A DNA stretch of 64,000 bases, taken from the IMG/VR virus record IMGVR_UViG_3300042197_003184, positions 62,001 to 126,000 of that record; one strand, 5' to 3'. Positions 38,147-46,358 of the stretch are shown here, one piece after another (the stretch's first letter is position 1; the number at the start of each line of letters is the position of its first letter). The stretch comes from a virus. The translations under genes and the position numbers were made by a program. A model generated the notes under the pieces. It made no database searches. It saw nothing but the letters and a program-made list of their open reading frames with translations, and was not told the origin of the DNA.

Positions 38147-38529
38147 TACAAAATCTCTCTTTCTGCATTATGTAACCATGATGTGTTTTTGGTTCTTAAA
38201 AAACTAATATACATATCAAAAACCTTTTGGTTTACTTCTCGGAATTTAGATCCAGGTTTACAAACCCTGTCTAGGAAACTACTGGTTTTATCTCCATATA
38301 AAGATATTGGATTATAAATATTGCCATTAATGTTGATCTTAATATAGTTTTTATGTGTCCCGTCCGCCCTATAAACCTTCTTAGCTAATACTTGATCTGT
38401 TTCTTCTGATAATCTTGGATTATTATCATTATCTTTATAGTCTTCTGTGCCCGTTATGGTATAGAATTCATCTGGTTTGGACTTATTAGAAACAGTATTT
38501 TGTTTTGGTTGGTATATGTATTCACTCAT
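38146..38529 (-). CDS. Hypothetical protein, paralog of 39233-39637
   Basis: 127 residues. The segment FYTITGTEDYKDNDNNPRL and the end SFLDRVCKPGSKFREVNQKV ... HNAEREI closely match the gene at 39233-39637, so the two arose by duplication. The middle (KINI then YNPISLYGD) is a beta-rich part, and the end is helical. No known family. Confidence 0.65.
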   Translation of the reverse strand: MSEYIYQPKQNTVSNKSKPDEFYTITGTEDYKDNDNNPRLSEETDQVLAKKVYRADGTHKNYIKININGNIYNPISLYGDKTSSFLDRVCKPGSKFREVNQKVFDMYISFLRTKNTSWLHNAEREIL

Positions 38530-38896
38530 TAATAGAGTCCTTAGATGTGGTTTTTAGTTCCGCTTGTTCTATAGAAGCCTGTAAGGTTGTTTCAAAAAAA
38601 CCAAAGAAAGCATCCATATACTCTTTATAGTCTTTGTGTGGAGGTATGGGAATGTGGTATGTTCTAACACAAAGCTCTTTGGATCCTATTGTTTGTCCGT
38701 CTTCGTTTTGTTCTAATACATTAGCATTAATAGAAAATACAATTTCGTGTGGACAATCTATAAGTTTAGTGTCCTCAGGAAAAAAATTCGATTCTCCTTC
38801 AAAAATTCTTTCTTTGATAAGTTCGTATTGTTCTGGGTCCAGAATACCCCTAAGTTTATCTAGGATATCTCCATTATGATTTTCGTTTATGTCCAT
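38522..38896 (-). CDS. Hypothetical acidic protein
   Basis: 124 residues, acidic, with 8- and 10-base overlaps with its neighbours. An early helix (DILDKLRGILDPEQYELIKE) is followed by beta-like sequence (HEIVFSINANVLEQNEDG, CVRTYHIPIPPH) and a C-terminal helix. No domain recognised. It sits between the two members of the paralog pair. Confidence 0.55.
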   Translation of the reverse strand: MDINENHNGDILDKLRGILDPEQYELIKERIFEGESNFFPEDTKLIDCPHEIVFSINANVLEQNEDGQTIGSKELCVRTYHIPIPPHKDYKEYMDAFFGFFETTLQASIEQAELKTTSKDSINE

Positions 38897-39231
38897 TTAG
38901 TTCCTTTACTTTTTTGCATTCTTGTCATACCGCTTGGCAAATCCGACAAAGGCCCGGTATCTCTATAGGCGTTGTGTTTTGTATGTAAGGCTTGTTTTTG
39001 GTCTTCACTCATTCTGTCCCTATTCCTATTTGCCAGATCTCCAAGTGTTTTTAATTCGCTGTCTGTCTTTATAACAGAAGCGGCCATATTAGTTAAGTCA
39101 TCTTGATACGATCTGTATGTTTGAGAAGCTTTGCAATGAGCACATTGTGGATTCTCTTTGTATTGAGCAATGGTGAAGAATAGTTCGAATTTGTGATGAC
39201 ATTTATCACATTGATATGTATATGTCGGCAT
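38887..39231 (-). CDS. FmdB-like zinc-ribbon protein
   Basis: 114 residues from the ATG at 39231, chosen because FmdB-type proteins start MPxYxYxCxxC; an ATG at 39255 adds eight residues. The ribbon is YQCDKCHHKFELFF with CAHCKAS about 20 residues later. The rest is helical and Lys-rich. Small regulatory or nucleic-acid-binding role is usual for this ribbon type; not known here. Confidence 0.7.
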   Translation of the reverse strand: MPTYTYQCDKCHHKFELFFTIAQYKENPQCAHCKASQTYRSYQDDLTNMAASVIKTDSELKTLGDLANRNRDRMSEDQKQALHTKHNAYRDTGPLSDLPSGMTRMQKSKGTKWT

Positions 39232-39232
39232 T

Positions 39233-39637
39233 TTATCTAATTTCTCTTTGAGCACTAATTAGCCATTGTGTGCTCTTGGTTTTTAAATAGTTAATATACT
39301 TATTGAATATAGATTCACTCACTTCTCTAAAATCTGATTCTGTTTTACATATCTTATCTATAAAAGAAGCTTTGGGTTTTTCTATGGTATATAGTTGCAC
39401 GGGGTCTACTATATTTTTATTAGGGTCTGTTCTGATATAAAATCGATAACCATAGGTTGTGCTGTTCATATGTTTCGATTGTTTATTCTTAATAGCTTTT
39501 GCAAACACTTTGGTATTCTCTGTGTTTAGTCTAGGTGCTCCATCGTCGTCGTAGAAGTCTTGTGAGCCATTAACGGTATAAAACTTGGTATCTGGTTCTG
39601 TTTGTTTGGTGTTGAATTCTTGTAAATTAACTCGCAT
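39233..39637 (-). CDS. Hypothetical protein, paralog of 38146-38529
   Basis: 134 residues. Shares FYTVNGSQDFYDDDGAPRL and a C-terminal SFIDKICKTESDFREVSESI ... ISAQREI with the gene at 38146-38529. The similarity covers the full length, with an extra insert (KNKQSKHMNSTTYGYRF) here. It overlaps the HNH gene start by 11 bases. Function unknown. Confidence 0.65.
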   Translation of the reverse strand: MRVNLQEFNTKQTEPDTKFYTVNGSQDFYDDDGAPRLNTENTKVFAKAIKNKQSKHMNSTTYGYRFYIRTDPNKNIVDPVQLYTIEKPKASFIDKICKTESDFREVSESIFNKYINYLKTKSTQWLISAQREIR

Positions 39638-40232
39638 AATATGTACTGTAAAAAGGATATGAGTCTGGTAAAAATAGTTTCCACTCTTGTGGTATGTCTG
39701 ATCTTATCCTAACTAAAAACGATGAGATTGGCAAGTACTTAGGTCCTTTATTTGGTATGGTAGGTAAATTTTTTAATGGCATATTTGCTTGTTTGGGTGT
39801 TTTATTTCCCTTTTTATGGTTACAGCTTATACAGGCAGTTACTATGTTTTGCCAGTTAGTAGGCGACCCTTTTTCATAATTCCATGCAGATTTTGGTATA
39901 ACATGATCGTATGTCAACATTTTAATATGATATTTATCGCCACAATATTGACACGTAAAATCATCTCTAATGAAAAGATTTTTTCGAGAAAAATTAACCT
40001 TCTGATTATGCAAACGAAAATACTTTGCAGTTTTTACTACTGCTGGTATTGGAATTTTTTTATTATTAACACCACATATAAAATCATCTTTATAAAAATC
40101 AATGATTTCCACCCCCAGTTGGGGGTTGTGTTCGTGTGTTACAGACCAAACTATAGCTCTTTTCCAGTCTATTATACTTAGTGGAGAATAATCAGCATTA
40201 AGTACTAGACATTTACTGTTGCGAATTTGCAT
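39627..40232 (-). CDS. HNH endonuclease
   Basis: 201 residues. The N-terminal CLVLNADYSPLSIIDWKRAI is typical of a bacterial/phage HNH family. The HNH core is FTCQYCGDKYHIKMLTYDHV with IPKSAW, then NIVTACISCNHKKGNKTP; it contains two CxxC zinc knuckles, DH, N and H. It overlaps PhoH by 20 bases. Could act in DNA packaging, host DNA breakdown or homing; the length is normal for the family. Confidence 0.88.
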   Translation of the reverse strand: MQIRNSKCLVLNADYSPLSIIDWKRAIVWSVTHEHNPQLGVEIIDFYKDDFICGVNNKKIPIPAVVKTAKYFRLHNQKVNFSRKNLFIRDDFTCQYCGDKYHIKMLTYDHVIPKSAWNYEKGSPTNWQNIVTACISCNHKKGNKTPKQANMPLKNLPTIPNKGPKYLPISSFLVRIRSDIPQEWKLFLPDSYPFYSTYYAS

Positions 40233-40944
40233 TTTCGTATGAGTCTAATCGTCCTATGATTTTTCCTATAATTGGATGTCTAACAATATCTGAGTGATCC
40301 AGTCTGGATACTCCTATACCTTCTAGACCTTCCAGAACACTGATCATATTATAGAAGCCTCCCTGCATATGTCTATGTAGGTCTGATTGGCTTACGTCTC
40401 CTGTCAGTACCATCTTACTGTTATTGCCTATTCTTGTCAATAACATTTTAAGTTGGTCATATGAGGCATTTTGACATTCATCCGCAACGATAAACGCATT
40501 ATGAAAATTACGACCCCTCATCAGTCCCAATGGCACTATTTCTATTTTATTATTAGTTTTCAAACCTGTATATTGCGATGTAGATATAAAGTGATTAACC
40601 TCATCTAATAAAGGCAATAAATATGGATGTATCTTTTCTTCGGCTGTTCCTGGTAAATAACCTATTTTTTCTCCGGACTCTACTACTGGTCTGGTGATAA
40701 CAATCTTAGATATTTTTTCATCTAACAAATATTCTAAAGCCATACCTATAGCAATATGTGTTTTGCCACTACCGGCAACACCTTGACAAAAGGTAATAAC
40801 GTTTTCAGCAACAGTACGAATATATTCTTTTTGATTAACTGTTCTGGGTTTTAATCTGTTTCTATAGATTGGTGAGGAAGGGAGGAGATCATTGGTGGCG
40901 TCGATAACCTTATTTTTTTTCTTAGAGTTTTTTCTGTTTCTCAA
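40213..40944 (-). CDS. phoH: PhoH-like P-loop ATPase
   Basis: 243 residues. Walker A GVAGSGKTHIA, then KIVITRPVVESGEKIGYLPG, LGLMRGRNFHNAFIVADECQ (Walker B with DECQ) and KMVLTGDVSQSDL. These are the PhoH hallmarks common in phages. The biological role in phages is unclear; RNA/ATP-dependent helicase-like functions are proposed for the family. A basic N-terminal tail (NRKNSKKKNK) precedes the core. Confidence 0.92.
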   Translation of the reverse strand: MRNRKNSKKKNKVIDATNDLLPSSPIYRNRLKPRTVNQKEYIRTVAENVITFCQGVAGSGKTHIAIGMALEYLLDEKISKIVITRPVVESGEKIGYLPGTAEEKIHPYLLPLLDEVNHFISTSQYTGLKTNNKIEIVPLGLMRGRNFHNAFIVADECQNASYDQLKMLLTRIGNNSKMVLTGDVSQSDLHRHMQGGFYNMISVLEGLEGIGVSRLDHSDIVRHPIIGKIIGRLDSYENANSQQ

Positions 40945-41014
40945 GTTATGCCCTTTACTACAGAGGATTAGTGTACCAACATACTATTAATATACACCGC
41001 TTACTGTAGTTATG

Positions 41015-41443
41015 TTATTTTATACCACTAGAACCAAATCCATTAACCGATCTATTAGAATCAGTCAAATCTTCTACTTCGGTCAAAGGTAGACAAAGAT
41101 GTTGTTCAAATATAATTTGAGCAATCCTGTCTCCTTGTTTGATTTCATATGTGTTGTCTTTGTCTGTATTGAAAAGCAGAACACATATTTCTCCTCTATA
41201 TCCGGAATCTACAACACCGGCTAACACATCAATACCGCGCTTTAATGCAAGGCCCGATCTTGGGGCTATTCTTCCGTAAATTGATTGTGATGGTATCTCT
41301 AGACTGATTCCCGTATGTATCAATGCTCGTGACAAAGGCGGAATGTCAATATTTTCAATCGAGTATAAATCGGCACCAGCATCTGTCTCATTAGCTCTTT
41401 TGGGTATTGTTGCTAACGGATGGATTTTTTTGACTTTAATCAT
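41015..41443 (-). CDS. dut: dUTPase (dUTP diphosphatase)
   Basis: 142 residues from the ATG at 41443, which overlaps the reductase stop as TAATG. ATGs at 41455 and 41470 are less likely. The five trimeric dUTPase motifs are present: ADLYSIE, GRIAPRSGLALKRG, GVVDSGYRGEI, KQGDRIAQIIFEQ and, at the C-terminus, NRSVNGFGSSG. It hydrolyses dUTP to dUMP, keeping uracil out of DNA and feeding thymidylate synthesis. Confidence 0.93.
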   Translation of the reverse strand: MIKVKKIHPLATIPKRANETDAGADLYSIENIDIPPLSRALIHTGISLEIPSQSIYGRIAPRSGLALKRGIDVLAGVVDSGYRGEICVLLFNTDKDNTYEIKQGDRIAQIIFEQHLCLPLTEVEDLTDSNRSVNGFGSSGIK

Positions 41444-43638
41444 TATAGTAAACATGCCCCGCCAGCACAACTTATCTCTTCAATACCTGCCGTATTGTCT
41501 TCTGTTTCCAATAGTTGTGTATAGTCTACCTTCTTAAAGCTATTAAATAGATCACAATATATTTTCCAATTATAAACATCTTTCATACAATAGGTTAATC
41601 GTTTAACATCTCCTTCAAAATACTTACCTGCAAAATTCTTCATTTTAGTAACAAACTTTAACCTACTAGCGTCATCATCTTCTTTTGCTTGATTCATACT
41701 AACATAGTCGCAGGCTGCCCATAGATTATTATTAAAAGCATTTAAACCCAACTCTATTAGTCCAGAACACCACAAAGCCGCATCTCCGTATTCTTTTACT
41801 ATCTCACGACTAGAATAAACCGTAGTAAATGGAGCTTGTGGATAATCCTTATCTCCGCTTTGAGGAATAAGACTAATTCCGGCAAAATACTTTCTATTAT
41901 TGTAGATATATTTTGTTACATCATCCCATTCATCAGGTTTAACGGTAACGGTATTACTCACATTATGACTCAGATATTCCTGAGTACACAATGATCGATT
42001 TTTACCAGAATAGACCCAATTCTTTTGAGTATCTTTGACTATAGATAGCATTTCTACTGCTGGTAATTGATTCTTTAGTTTTGCACCATCTGGGACCTCT
42101 ATTGGGAATTTAACAACCTCATCTGTATTATTGGCCGACCACGAAGACTTCTCACAGGCTTGTGGGTTATAAGATTTAAAGTGTTGGTATGGTGCTTCTA
42201 AAATATTGGCTTGTACGTGTCTTATATATCGTTTAGCGTGATGCGGATGAATACCAGACGATGTTCCCAACATAGAACTAGAAGTTCCTTCTGGCTTTAA
42301 GCAGGTTACTCTAGCGGCCTGATTGATACCAATCTTTTTAGATATTTCCTTGTTAGTTTCTACCGCTATTTTAGCCCCTTGCTTGAGAGTTTTTTCTGTT
42401 AGTACAACATCATGCTTTTCCATAATACCGGTCAATGATACTCCTAGCAAAGCTTCTCTTTCAAAGATTTTTTGGCTAATTTCGCCCAAATAATCTAACT
42501 TGGTAAAACCAGCTTGTAATGTACCTATAATTGCAGCAGCCTTGCAACGCTCATAAAAATCGTCCTCATCTGCAACACTAGAGCAATTAATGGTTGATAG
42601 ATTACAGCCCTGCCACCCACTCTTTCCGCTTTCCTCATCCACCGGCCACATACCCACCTCTACACACGGATTAAAAGTCATCTCTGTGGAATCGCTCCAT
42701 ATAAATCCTGGCTCTCCGAATTCTTTAACGCTTTCCATTAGAGTTTGAAATTCTTCTAGAGATGTATCGTCTTTGAGTAATAAGGCTGAATTGTTGCTTC
42801 TTGCTCTTTGGGGATTTTCCATATACCAATTACCGGTTTTGGCTTTTGCCATTTCTTCATCATTAGCACTAAATAAAGCTAATGACGCACTACGCCGAAC
42901 ACCACCCGATAGGACAGCATCACTGCTGTGCATAATAATATCATATGCGTCTAGCGGACGTAGTTTCTTTTGTCCAGATGCTACACATCTATCTAATAGC
43001 GCTCTAATTTTTTCAAGACCATTTTGTAACGGTTCAAATCCTGGAGCTTTGCCTACTCCAGACGATAAAGAGGCGCCTTTAGATCTAATATTAGAATAAT
43101 CAAAAACTACATAATGATCTTTGTATTCTTTGAAACGATCTTCTGCTGGTTTAACAAAATATGAGCTTAATAGAACACCAAGAGCATCTGCCCAGCCTTC
43201 GATACTATCTTCAATAACATATTTCTTGCCTTGTTCAGCTTTTGGTTCGTGAGATAATGCTGGTAGTTTAGCCACATGGTGCTTCTGCACACTAAATCCT
43301 GTGCCGCTACCACACAACAATAACCAAAAACACTCTTGGAAAAATCGTAGACGATCACAGTAAGAGCTTGTACAGTTATAGATCTTGGCGTGACGCTTTA
43401 GAATAGGGTCTCCGCCAAACTGTAGGGCTCTTTGAGATCCTAATACTTTCTTTTTATACATCATGTCGTATGCCCAATCTATATCATTTCCGATATTTTT
43501 ATCAGCATACATAGTGTGCATCATATCTCGCACTCTATCAACTGCTTCTTTCCATGTTTCTCTGCGATTCTTGTCTTCTAACCAACGAGCATATTTACTA
43601 ACAAATGTATAGTTCTGTAATTCTTGAAGCGCAGACAT
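41443..43638 (-). CDS. nrdJ: Class II (B12-dependent) ribonucleotide reductase
   Basis: 731 residues, matching the monomeric adenosylcobalamin ribonucleoside-triphosphate reductase type. Visible features: YNCTSSYCDRLRFFQECFWL, GSGTGFSVQ, the radical-site Cys in FNPCVEVGMW, GCNLSTINCSS, RVTCLKPEGTSSSMLGTSSG, and a C-terminal redox Cys pair CAGGAC. It reduces ribonucleoside triphosphates to deoxy forms independent of oxygen, and needs host B12. AGGAG is 5 bases before the ATG, and it is coupled to the 47-residue gene upstream and the dUTPase downstream. Confidence 0.92.
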   Translation of the reverse strand: MSALQELQNYTFVSKYARWLEDKNRRETWKEAVDRVRDMMHTMYADKNIGNDIDWAYDMMYKKKVLGSQRALQFGGDPILKRHAKIYNCTSSYCDRLRFFQECFWLLLCGSGTGFSVQKHHVAKLPALSHEPKAEQGKKYVIEDSIEGWADALGVLLSSYFVKPAEDRFKEYKDHYVVFDYSNIRSKGASLSSGVGKAPGFEPLQNGLEKIRALLDRCVASGQKKLRPLDAYDIIMHSSDAVLSGGVRRSASLALFSANDEEMAKAKTGNWYMENPQRARSNNSALLLKDDTSLEEFQTLMESVKEFGEPGFIWSDSTEMTFNPCVEVGMWPVDEESGKSGWQGCNLSTINCSSVADEDDFYERCKAAAIIGTLQAGFTKLDYLGEISQKIFEREALLGVSLTGIMEKHDVVLTEKTLKQGAKIAVETNKEISKKIGINQAARVTCLKPEGTSSSMLGTSSGIHPHHAKRYIRHVQANILEAPYQHFKSYNPQACEKSSWSANNTDEVVKFPIEVPDGAKLKNQLPAVEMLSIVKDTQKNWVYSGKNRSLCTQEYLSHNVSNTVTVKPDEWDDVTKYIYNNRKYFAGISLIPQSGDKDYPQAPFTTVYSSREIVKEYGDAALWCSGLIELGLNAFNNNLWAACDYVSMNQAKEDDDASRLKFVTKMKNFAGKYFEGDVKRLTYCMKDVYNWKIYCDLFNSFKKVDYTQLLETEDNTAGIEEISCAGGACLL

Positions 43639-43639
43639 A

Positions 43640-43783
43640 TTATCTCCTACTTGATAATGCTAAAAATGCTAGGGTAATGGTGATCAAAATATTCATCATG
43701 ATTGTGCTGTTTGAATCACCTTTGTATATTGAATGAATAGAGCACATTAAAGATATGAAAAAACAAACCGTAGATGTATTCAT
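43640..43783 (-). CDS. 47-aa small membrane protein
   Basis: An ORF of 47 codons that fills the space between the deaminase and the reductase. Its ATG overlaps the deaminase stop as ATGA, and its TAA lies one base before the reductase ATG with AGGAG inside its last codons. Two hydrophobic stretches, VCFFISLMCSI and MNILITITLAFLALS, are joined by a polar loop (YKGDSNS). It is probably a small inner-membrane protein; a holin-like or regulatory role is possible. The perfect fit of both ends is the main evidence. Confidence 0.65.
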   Translation of the reverse strand: MNTSTVCFFISLMCSIHSIYKGDSNSTIMMNILITITLAFLALSSRR

Positions 43784-44247
43784 AATACACCACAGAGGTT
43801 CTTGATCCAAGATAGATCTGGTGTTACTTTAGAAATTTTTATACCACTCATCTCAACAAAAGTATCAAATATTTTTTTTGCATTTTCATCGAACAAGTGA
43901 GTACCATGATCATCGATCATATAAACTGTTTGAACTCCTTCTTGCCATAAGGCCATAATACAATCATTACAGCATTGACCAGTAACATAAGCGATGCCGT
44001 TGTCTGGCCTTACAACACAGTTGGACAAGGCGTTTCTTTCACTATGAACCATCCACGGATATTTATCCGGGCGATTTTTGGGCAGCTTTGAATCATCCAA
44101 TCCTCTTGGATAACCATTATATCCTACGCCCAGAATTCTATTATGTTGATCAGTAATTACACAACCGTGCTGGGTGTGTATATCATGACTTCTTTGGGAA
44201 ATAACTTTTGCTAATCCCAAAAAATAATCTGTCCAGTTTGGTCTCAT
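43780..44247 (-). CDS. dCMP deaminase
   Basis: 155 residues. Zinc-dependent cytidine/deoxycytidylate deaminase fold: GCVITDQHNRILGVGYNGYP, VHSERNALSNC (His and catalytic Glu), and GQCCNDCIMALWQ (CxxC zinc ligands). It converts dCMP to dUMP, feeding the thymidylate pathway with the neighbouring dUTPase. The length fits the phage family. Confidence 0.9.
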   Translation of the reverse strand: MRPNWTDYFLGLAKVISQRSHDIHTQHGCVITDQHNRILGVGYNGYPRGLDDSKLPKNRPDKYPWMVHSERNALSNCVVRPDNGIAYVTGQCCNDCIMALWQEGVQTVYMIDDHGTHLFDENAKKIFDTFVEMSGIKISKVTPDLSWIKNLCGVL

Positions 44248-44262
44248 TCCTTTTGTTTTTGA

Positions 44263-44508
44263 CTATTTTTCTAAGAGTTTTTTGTAAAATACCAAAGAAG
44301 CCACTGCTCCTGCGACTCCCATGATTACGCCAGATGGTTGTAAGGGCGTCATGCCCAACAGATAGGTTATTATACCACCGGCGTACGATCCTGCAACCCC
44401 TAGTGCTATAGTTTTCCAGAAACCGAAATTTTCTTCCCCTGGAACTATACTCTTGGCTATGGACCCTACAAATAAACCATAAACACTCCAGACCATTAGA
44501 CTAAACAT
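44263..44508 (-). CDS. GlsB/YeaQ/YmgE-like small membrane protein
   Basis: 81 residues with three hydrophobic helices and a charged end (YKKLLEK). The pattern GLFVGSIAKSIVPGEENFGF then GVAGSYAGG matches the transglycosylase-associated membrane protein family. GGAGG lies six bases before the ATG, and the start overlaps the upstream gene. The true function of the family is unclear. In a phage a three-helix protein of this size could also be a holin, but no endolysin is next to it. Confidence 0.75.
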   Translation of the reverse strand: MFSLMVWSVYGLFVGSIAKSIVPGEENFGFWKTIALGVAGSYAGGIITYLLGMTPLQPSGVIMGVAGAVASLVFYKKLLEK

Positions 44509-44896
44509 TTGCTGCCTCCACTAAAGTAGCTACCTCATCATCCGTGAGAAATTCTCCTGTATCTAACAAAGCACTCAATATCGGTATAGAATACTTATTA
44601 TAATCTTCTTTGCTCATTTCCTTTCGAAGAATTTTTTTAATTCTCATTTTAGTAAACCATCCCTTGCGTATGCTATATGAGCGTATTTGTTCGCCATATA
44701 ATTGACATTTTTTTTGAGCCGTACAATATTCGTCGGCTTTGTCTTTGTTGCATTCTTGTAATATGCGAACACAAGTTAATACTATACTGATAATCATTAA
44801 AACGGTGATAATAGCAAAACCGTAATTATCTTCTTTTGGTATATTGGTTTTAGATAGTATTTTAACGGCAATATTTTTTAGTTTTTCATTAGGCAT
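44501..44896 (-). CDS. Hypothetical single-span membrane protein
   Basis: 131 residues. One membrane helix near residues 27-47 (AIITVLMIISIVLTCVRI) is followed by a Cys-containing loop (ECNKDKADEYCTAQKKCQLYG) and a basic helical domain. The C-terminus is acidic. It is coupled to the three-helix protein downstream. No family recognised; possibly part of a membrane or lysis-associated set. Confidence 0.6.
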   Translation of the reverse strand: MPNEKLKNIAVKILSKTNIPKEDNYGFAIITVLMIISIVLTCVRILQECNKDKADEYCTAQKKCQLYGEQIRSYSIRKGWFTKMRIKKILRKEMSKEDYNKYSIPILSALLDTGEFLTDDEVATLVEAANV

Positions 44897-44943
44897 TCTG
44901 TTGTTCTTTCTTAAATATTGGTAGTATATTATACACCATAGAA

Positions 44944-46074
44944 CTATCTAATATATATCTCTACTCTCATGCTACGATTAAGTCCTTGAGTACCGGCGGT
45001 AGAATACCAGTCACCAGCGGAGTATGATGCTCCATTGACAGATAAGCCTATTCCACCACTAGCATCACAAGTATTAGCGTCATTTTCATTATTCCACACA
45101 AATCCCCACCTAGCATTAACAGAAGATCCAGAAGTATTCCCTATCATATTAAATCCATATCTTTTATATCCTGTTTGATGACTCCAGATAGCAGTATTCA
45201 TACCAGGAAAATTTAGAGCATTATTAGAAATTTCTCTGGTATTTTGAAATAGATTTAATAGGGTAGATGGAGTAGTTATATCTTCTTTCCATATCCATCC
45301 ATAAGACGGGGCGTATAGACTACCGCCTACCACTCCAACATCAGGCCAAACAGCCATAACCTGAGTACCTACATAAGTATTGAAAATATGGTACTTAGCA
45401 TCAGCGTCGTTTCTGGTGGTATCGCTTGGATTTAAAGTATTGTTGGTGGTCCAATAATTGCTGGAATAATTAAATGTTGTGTCTCTGGTAGCTTTCATAG
45501 CAAGCATCCAGCCACCGTTTTCCAAAGAAGGATCCATTAAGCAATAGGTGTTTTGTCCGTTGATTAGATAGGTTCCGTTATTGGCCGTGCCGCCCGATCT
45601 GTCTAGTATGGTTTTTGCGTTTGGCCAATTATATTCAGATGTCAACATTAAATCTCCACTTAAAATCCATTTATTAGTATCTATTTTAGAGATTGCTGCT
45701 ATGCCATAATTAATAATGTAATCACCTAGAGAGGAATTTATGGTTACTCCTGTATCCCCGACTATTCTTAAAGACGACAGACTATTATTGGAGATATCTA
45801 TAGATGCACCAATAGGAATATTTTCATTATCATTATTGGGTAAAATAATCTGAATATTGGATCCCTGAGTAGGATTAAAAACTATTAGGGATTTTCTGTC
45901 CGAATCTGTTAAGGTATAATCTACCGTACGATAGTATGCTTCTTTTCCAACTATAAAATCAGCAACGTTTTTAAGAGAAACCTTGTAGGTCTTATTGTTG
46001 TTCGTTGCTGGAAACACCATAGATTCGCCGATGTTAACAACGTCTGGTAATAAACTGAGCTTATTATTAATCAT
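44944..46074 (-). CDS. Tail-fibre protein with fibrinogen-like domain (1)
   Basis: 376 residues. The N-terminal 150 residues resemble a phage fibre shaft or attachment region (NNSLSSLRIVGDTGVTINSS). The C-terminal 220 residues are fibrinogen-related: GTYLINGQNTYCLMDPS, then GGWMLAMKA, and a late Asp-rich NENDANTCDASGG typical of the calcium-binding segment. The domain usually binds glycans or acetyl groups. It is a paralog of the domain in the gene at 46359. Probably a receptor-binding tip. Confidence 0.75.
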   Translation of the reverse strand: MINNKLSLLPDVVNIGESMVFPATNNNKTYKVSLKNVADFIVGKEAYYRTVDYTLTDSDRKSLIVFNPTQGSNIQIILPNNDNENIPIGASIDISNNSLSSLRIVGDTGVTINSSLGDYIINYGIAAISKIDTNKWILSGDLMLTSEYNWPNAKTILDRSGGTANNGTYLINGQNTYCLMDPSLENGGWMLAMKATRDTTFNYSSNYWTTNNTLNPSDTTRNDADAKYHIFNTYVGTQVMAVWPDVGVVGGSLYAPSYGWIWKEDITTPSTLLNLFQNTREISNNALNFPGMNTAIWSHQTGYKRYGFNMIGNTSGSSVNARWGFVWNNENDANTCDASGGIGLSVNGASYSAGDWYSTAGTQGLNRSMRVEIYIR

Positions 46075-46075
46075 T

Positions 46076-46345
46076 TCAGAGAATTTCTATATTAAACAAA
46101 TTCTGTAATCCATTTTGTAGATCTTCGCCCAAAACCTCTAATACTCTATCTTCTAATTGAGCTTGAGTATAGTCTCCAGCGTTATCATACTCCGGACCTC
46201 TCCACACCATTAGTGGTCGGGCTGCTGGATGAAGTCTAACTAATACTGTTTTTCTTGACGGATGATCAAAAATAACAATATCTAGATCGTCAAGCACTAT
46301 TTCCGAACCATTTGCATTAACCGTAATTGGATTATTTAATTTCAT
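46076..46345 (-). CDS. Small hypothetical protein between fibre genes
   Basis: 89 residues: a beta-rich N-terminus (ITVNANGSEIVLDDLDIVIF, then TVLVRLHP) and a helical acidic end (AQLEDRVLEVLGEDLQNGL). It sits between two fibrinogen-like fibre genes, one base before the next ATG. It may be a fibre accessory or chaperone. Not recognised. Confidence 0.6.
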   Translation of the reverse strand: MKLNNPITVNANGSEIVLDDLDIVIFDHPSRKTVLVRLHPAARPLMVWRGPEYDNAGDYTQAQLEDRVLEVLGEDLQNGLQNLFNIEIL

Positions 46346-46358
46346 AATTGATACCCTT

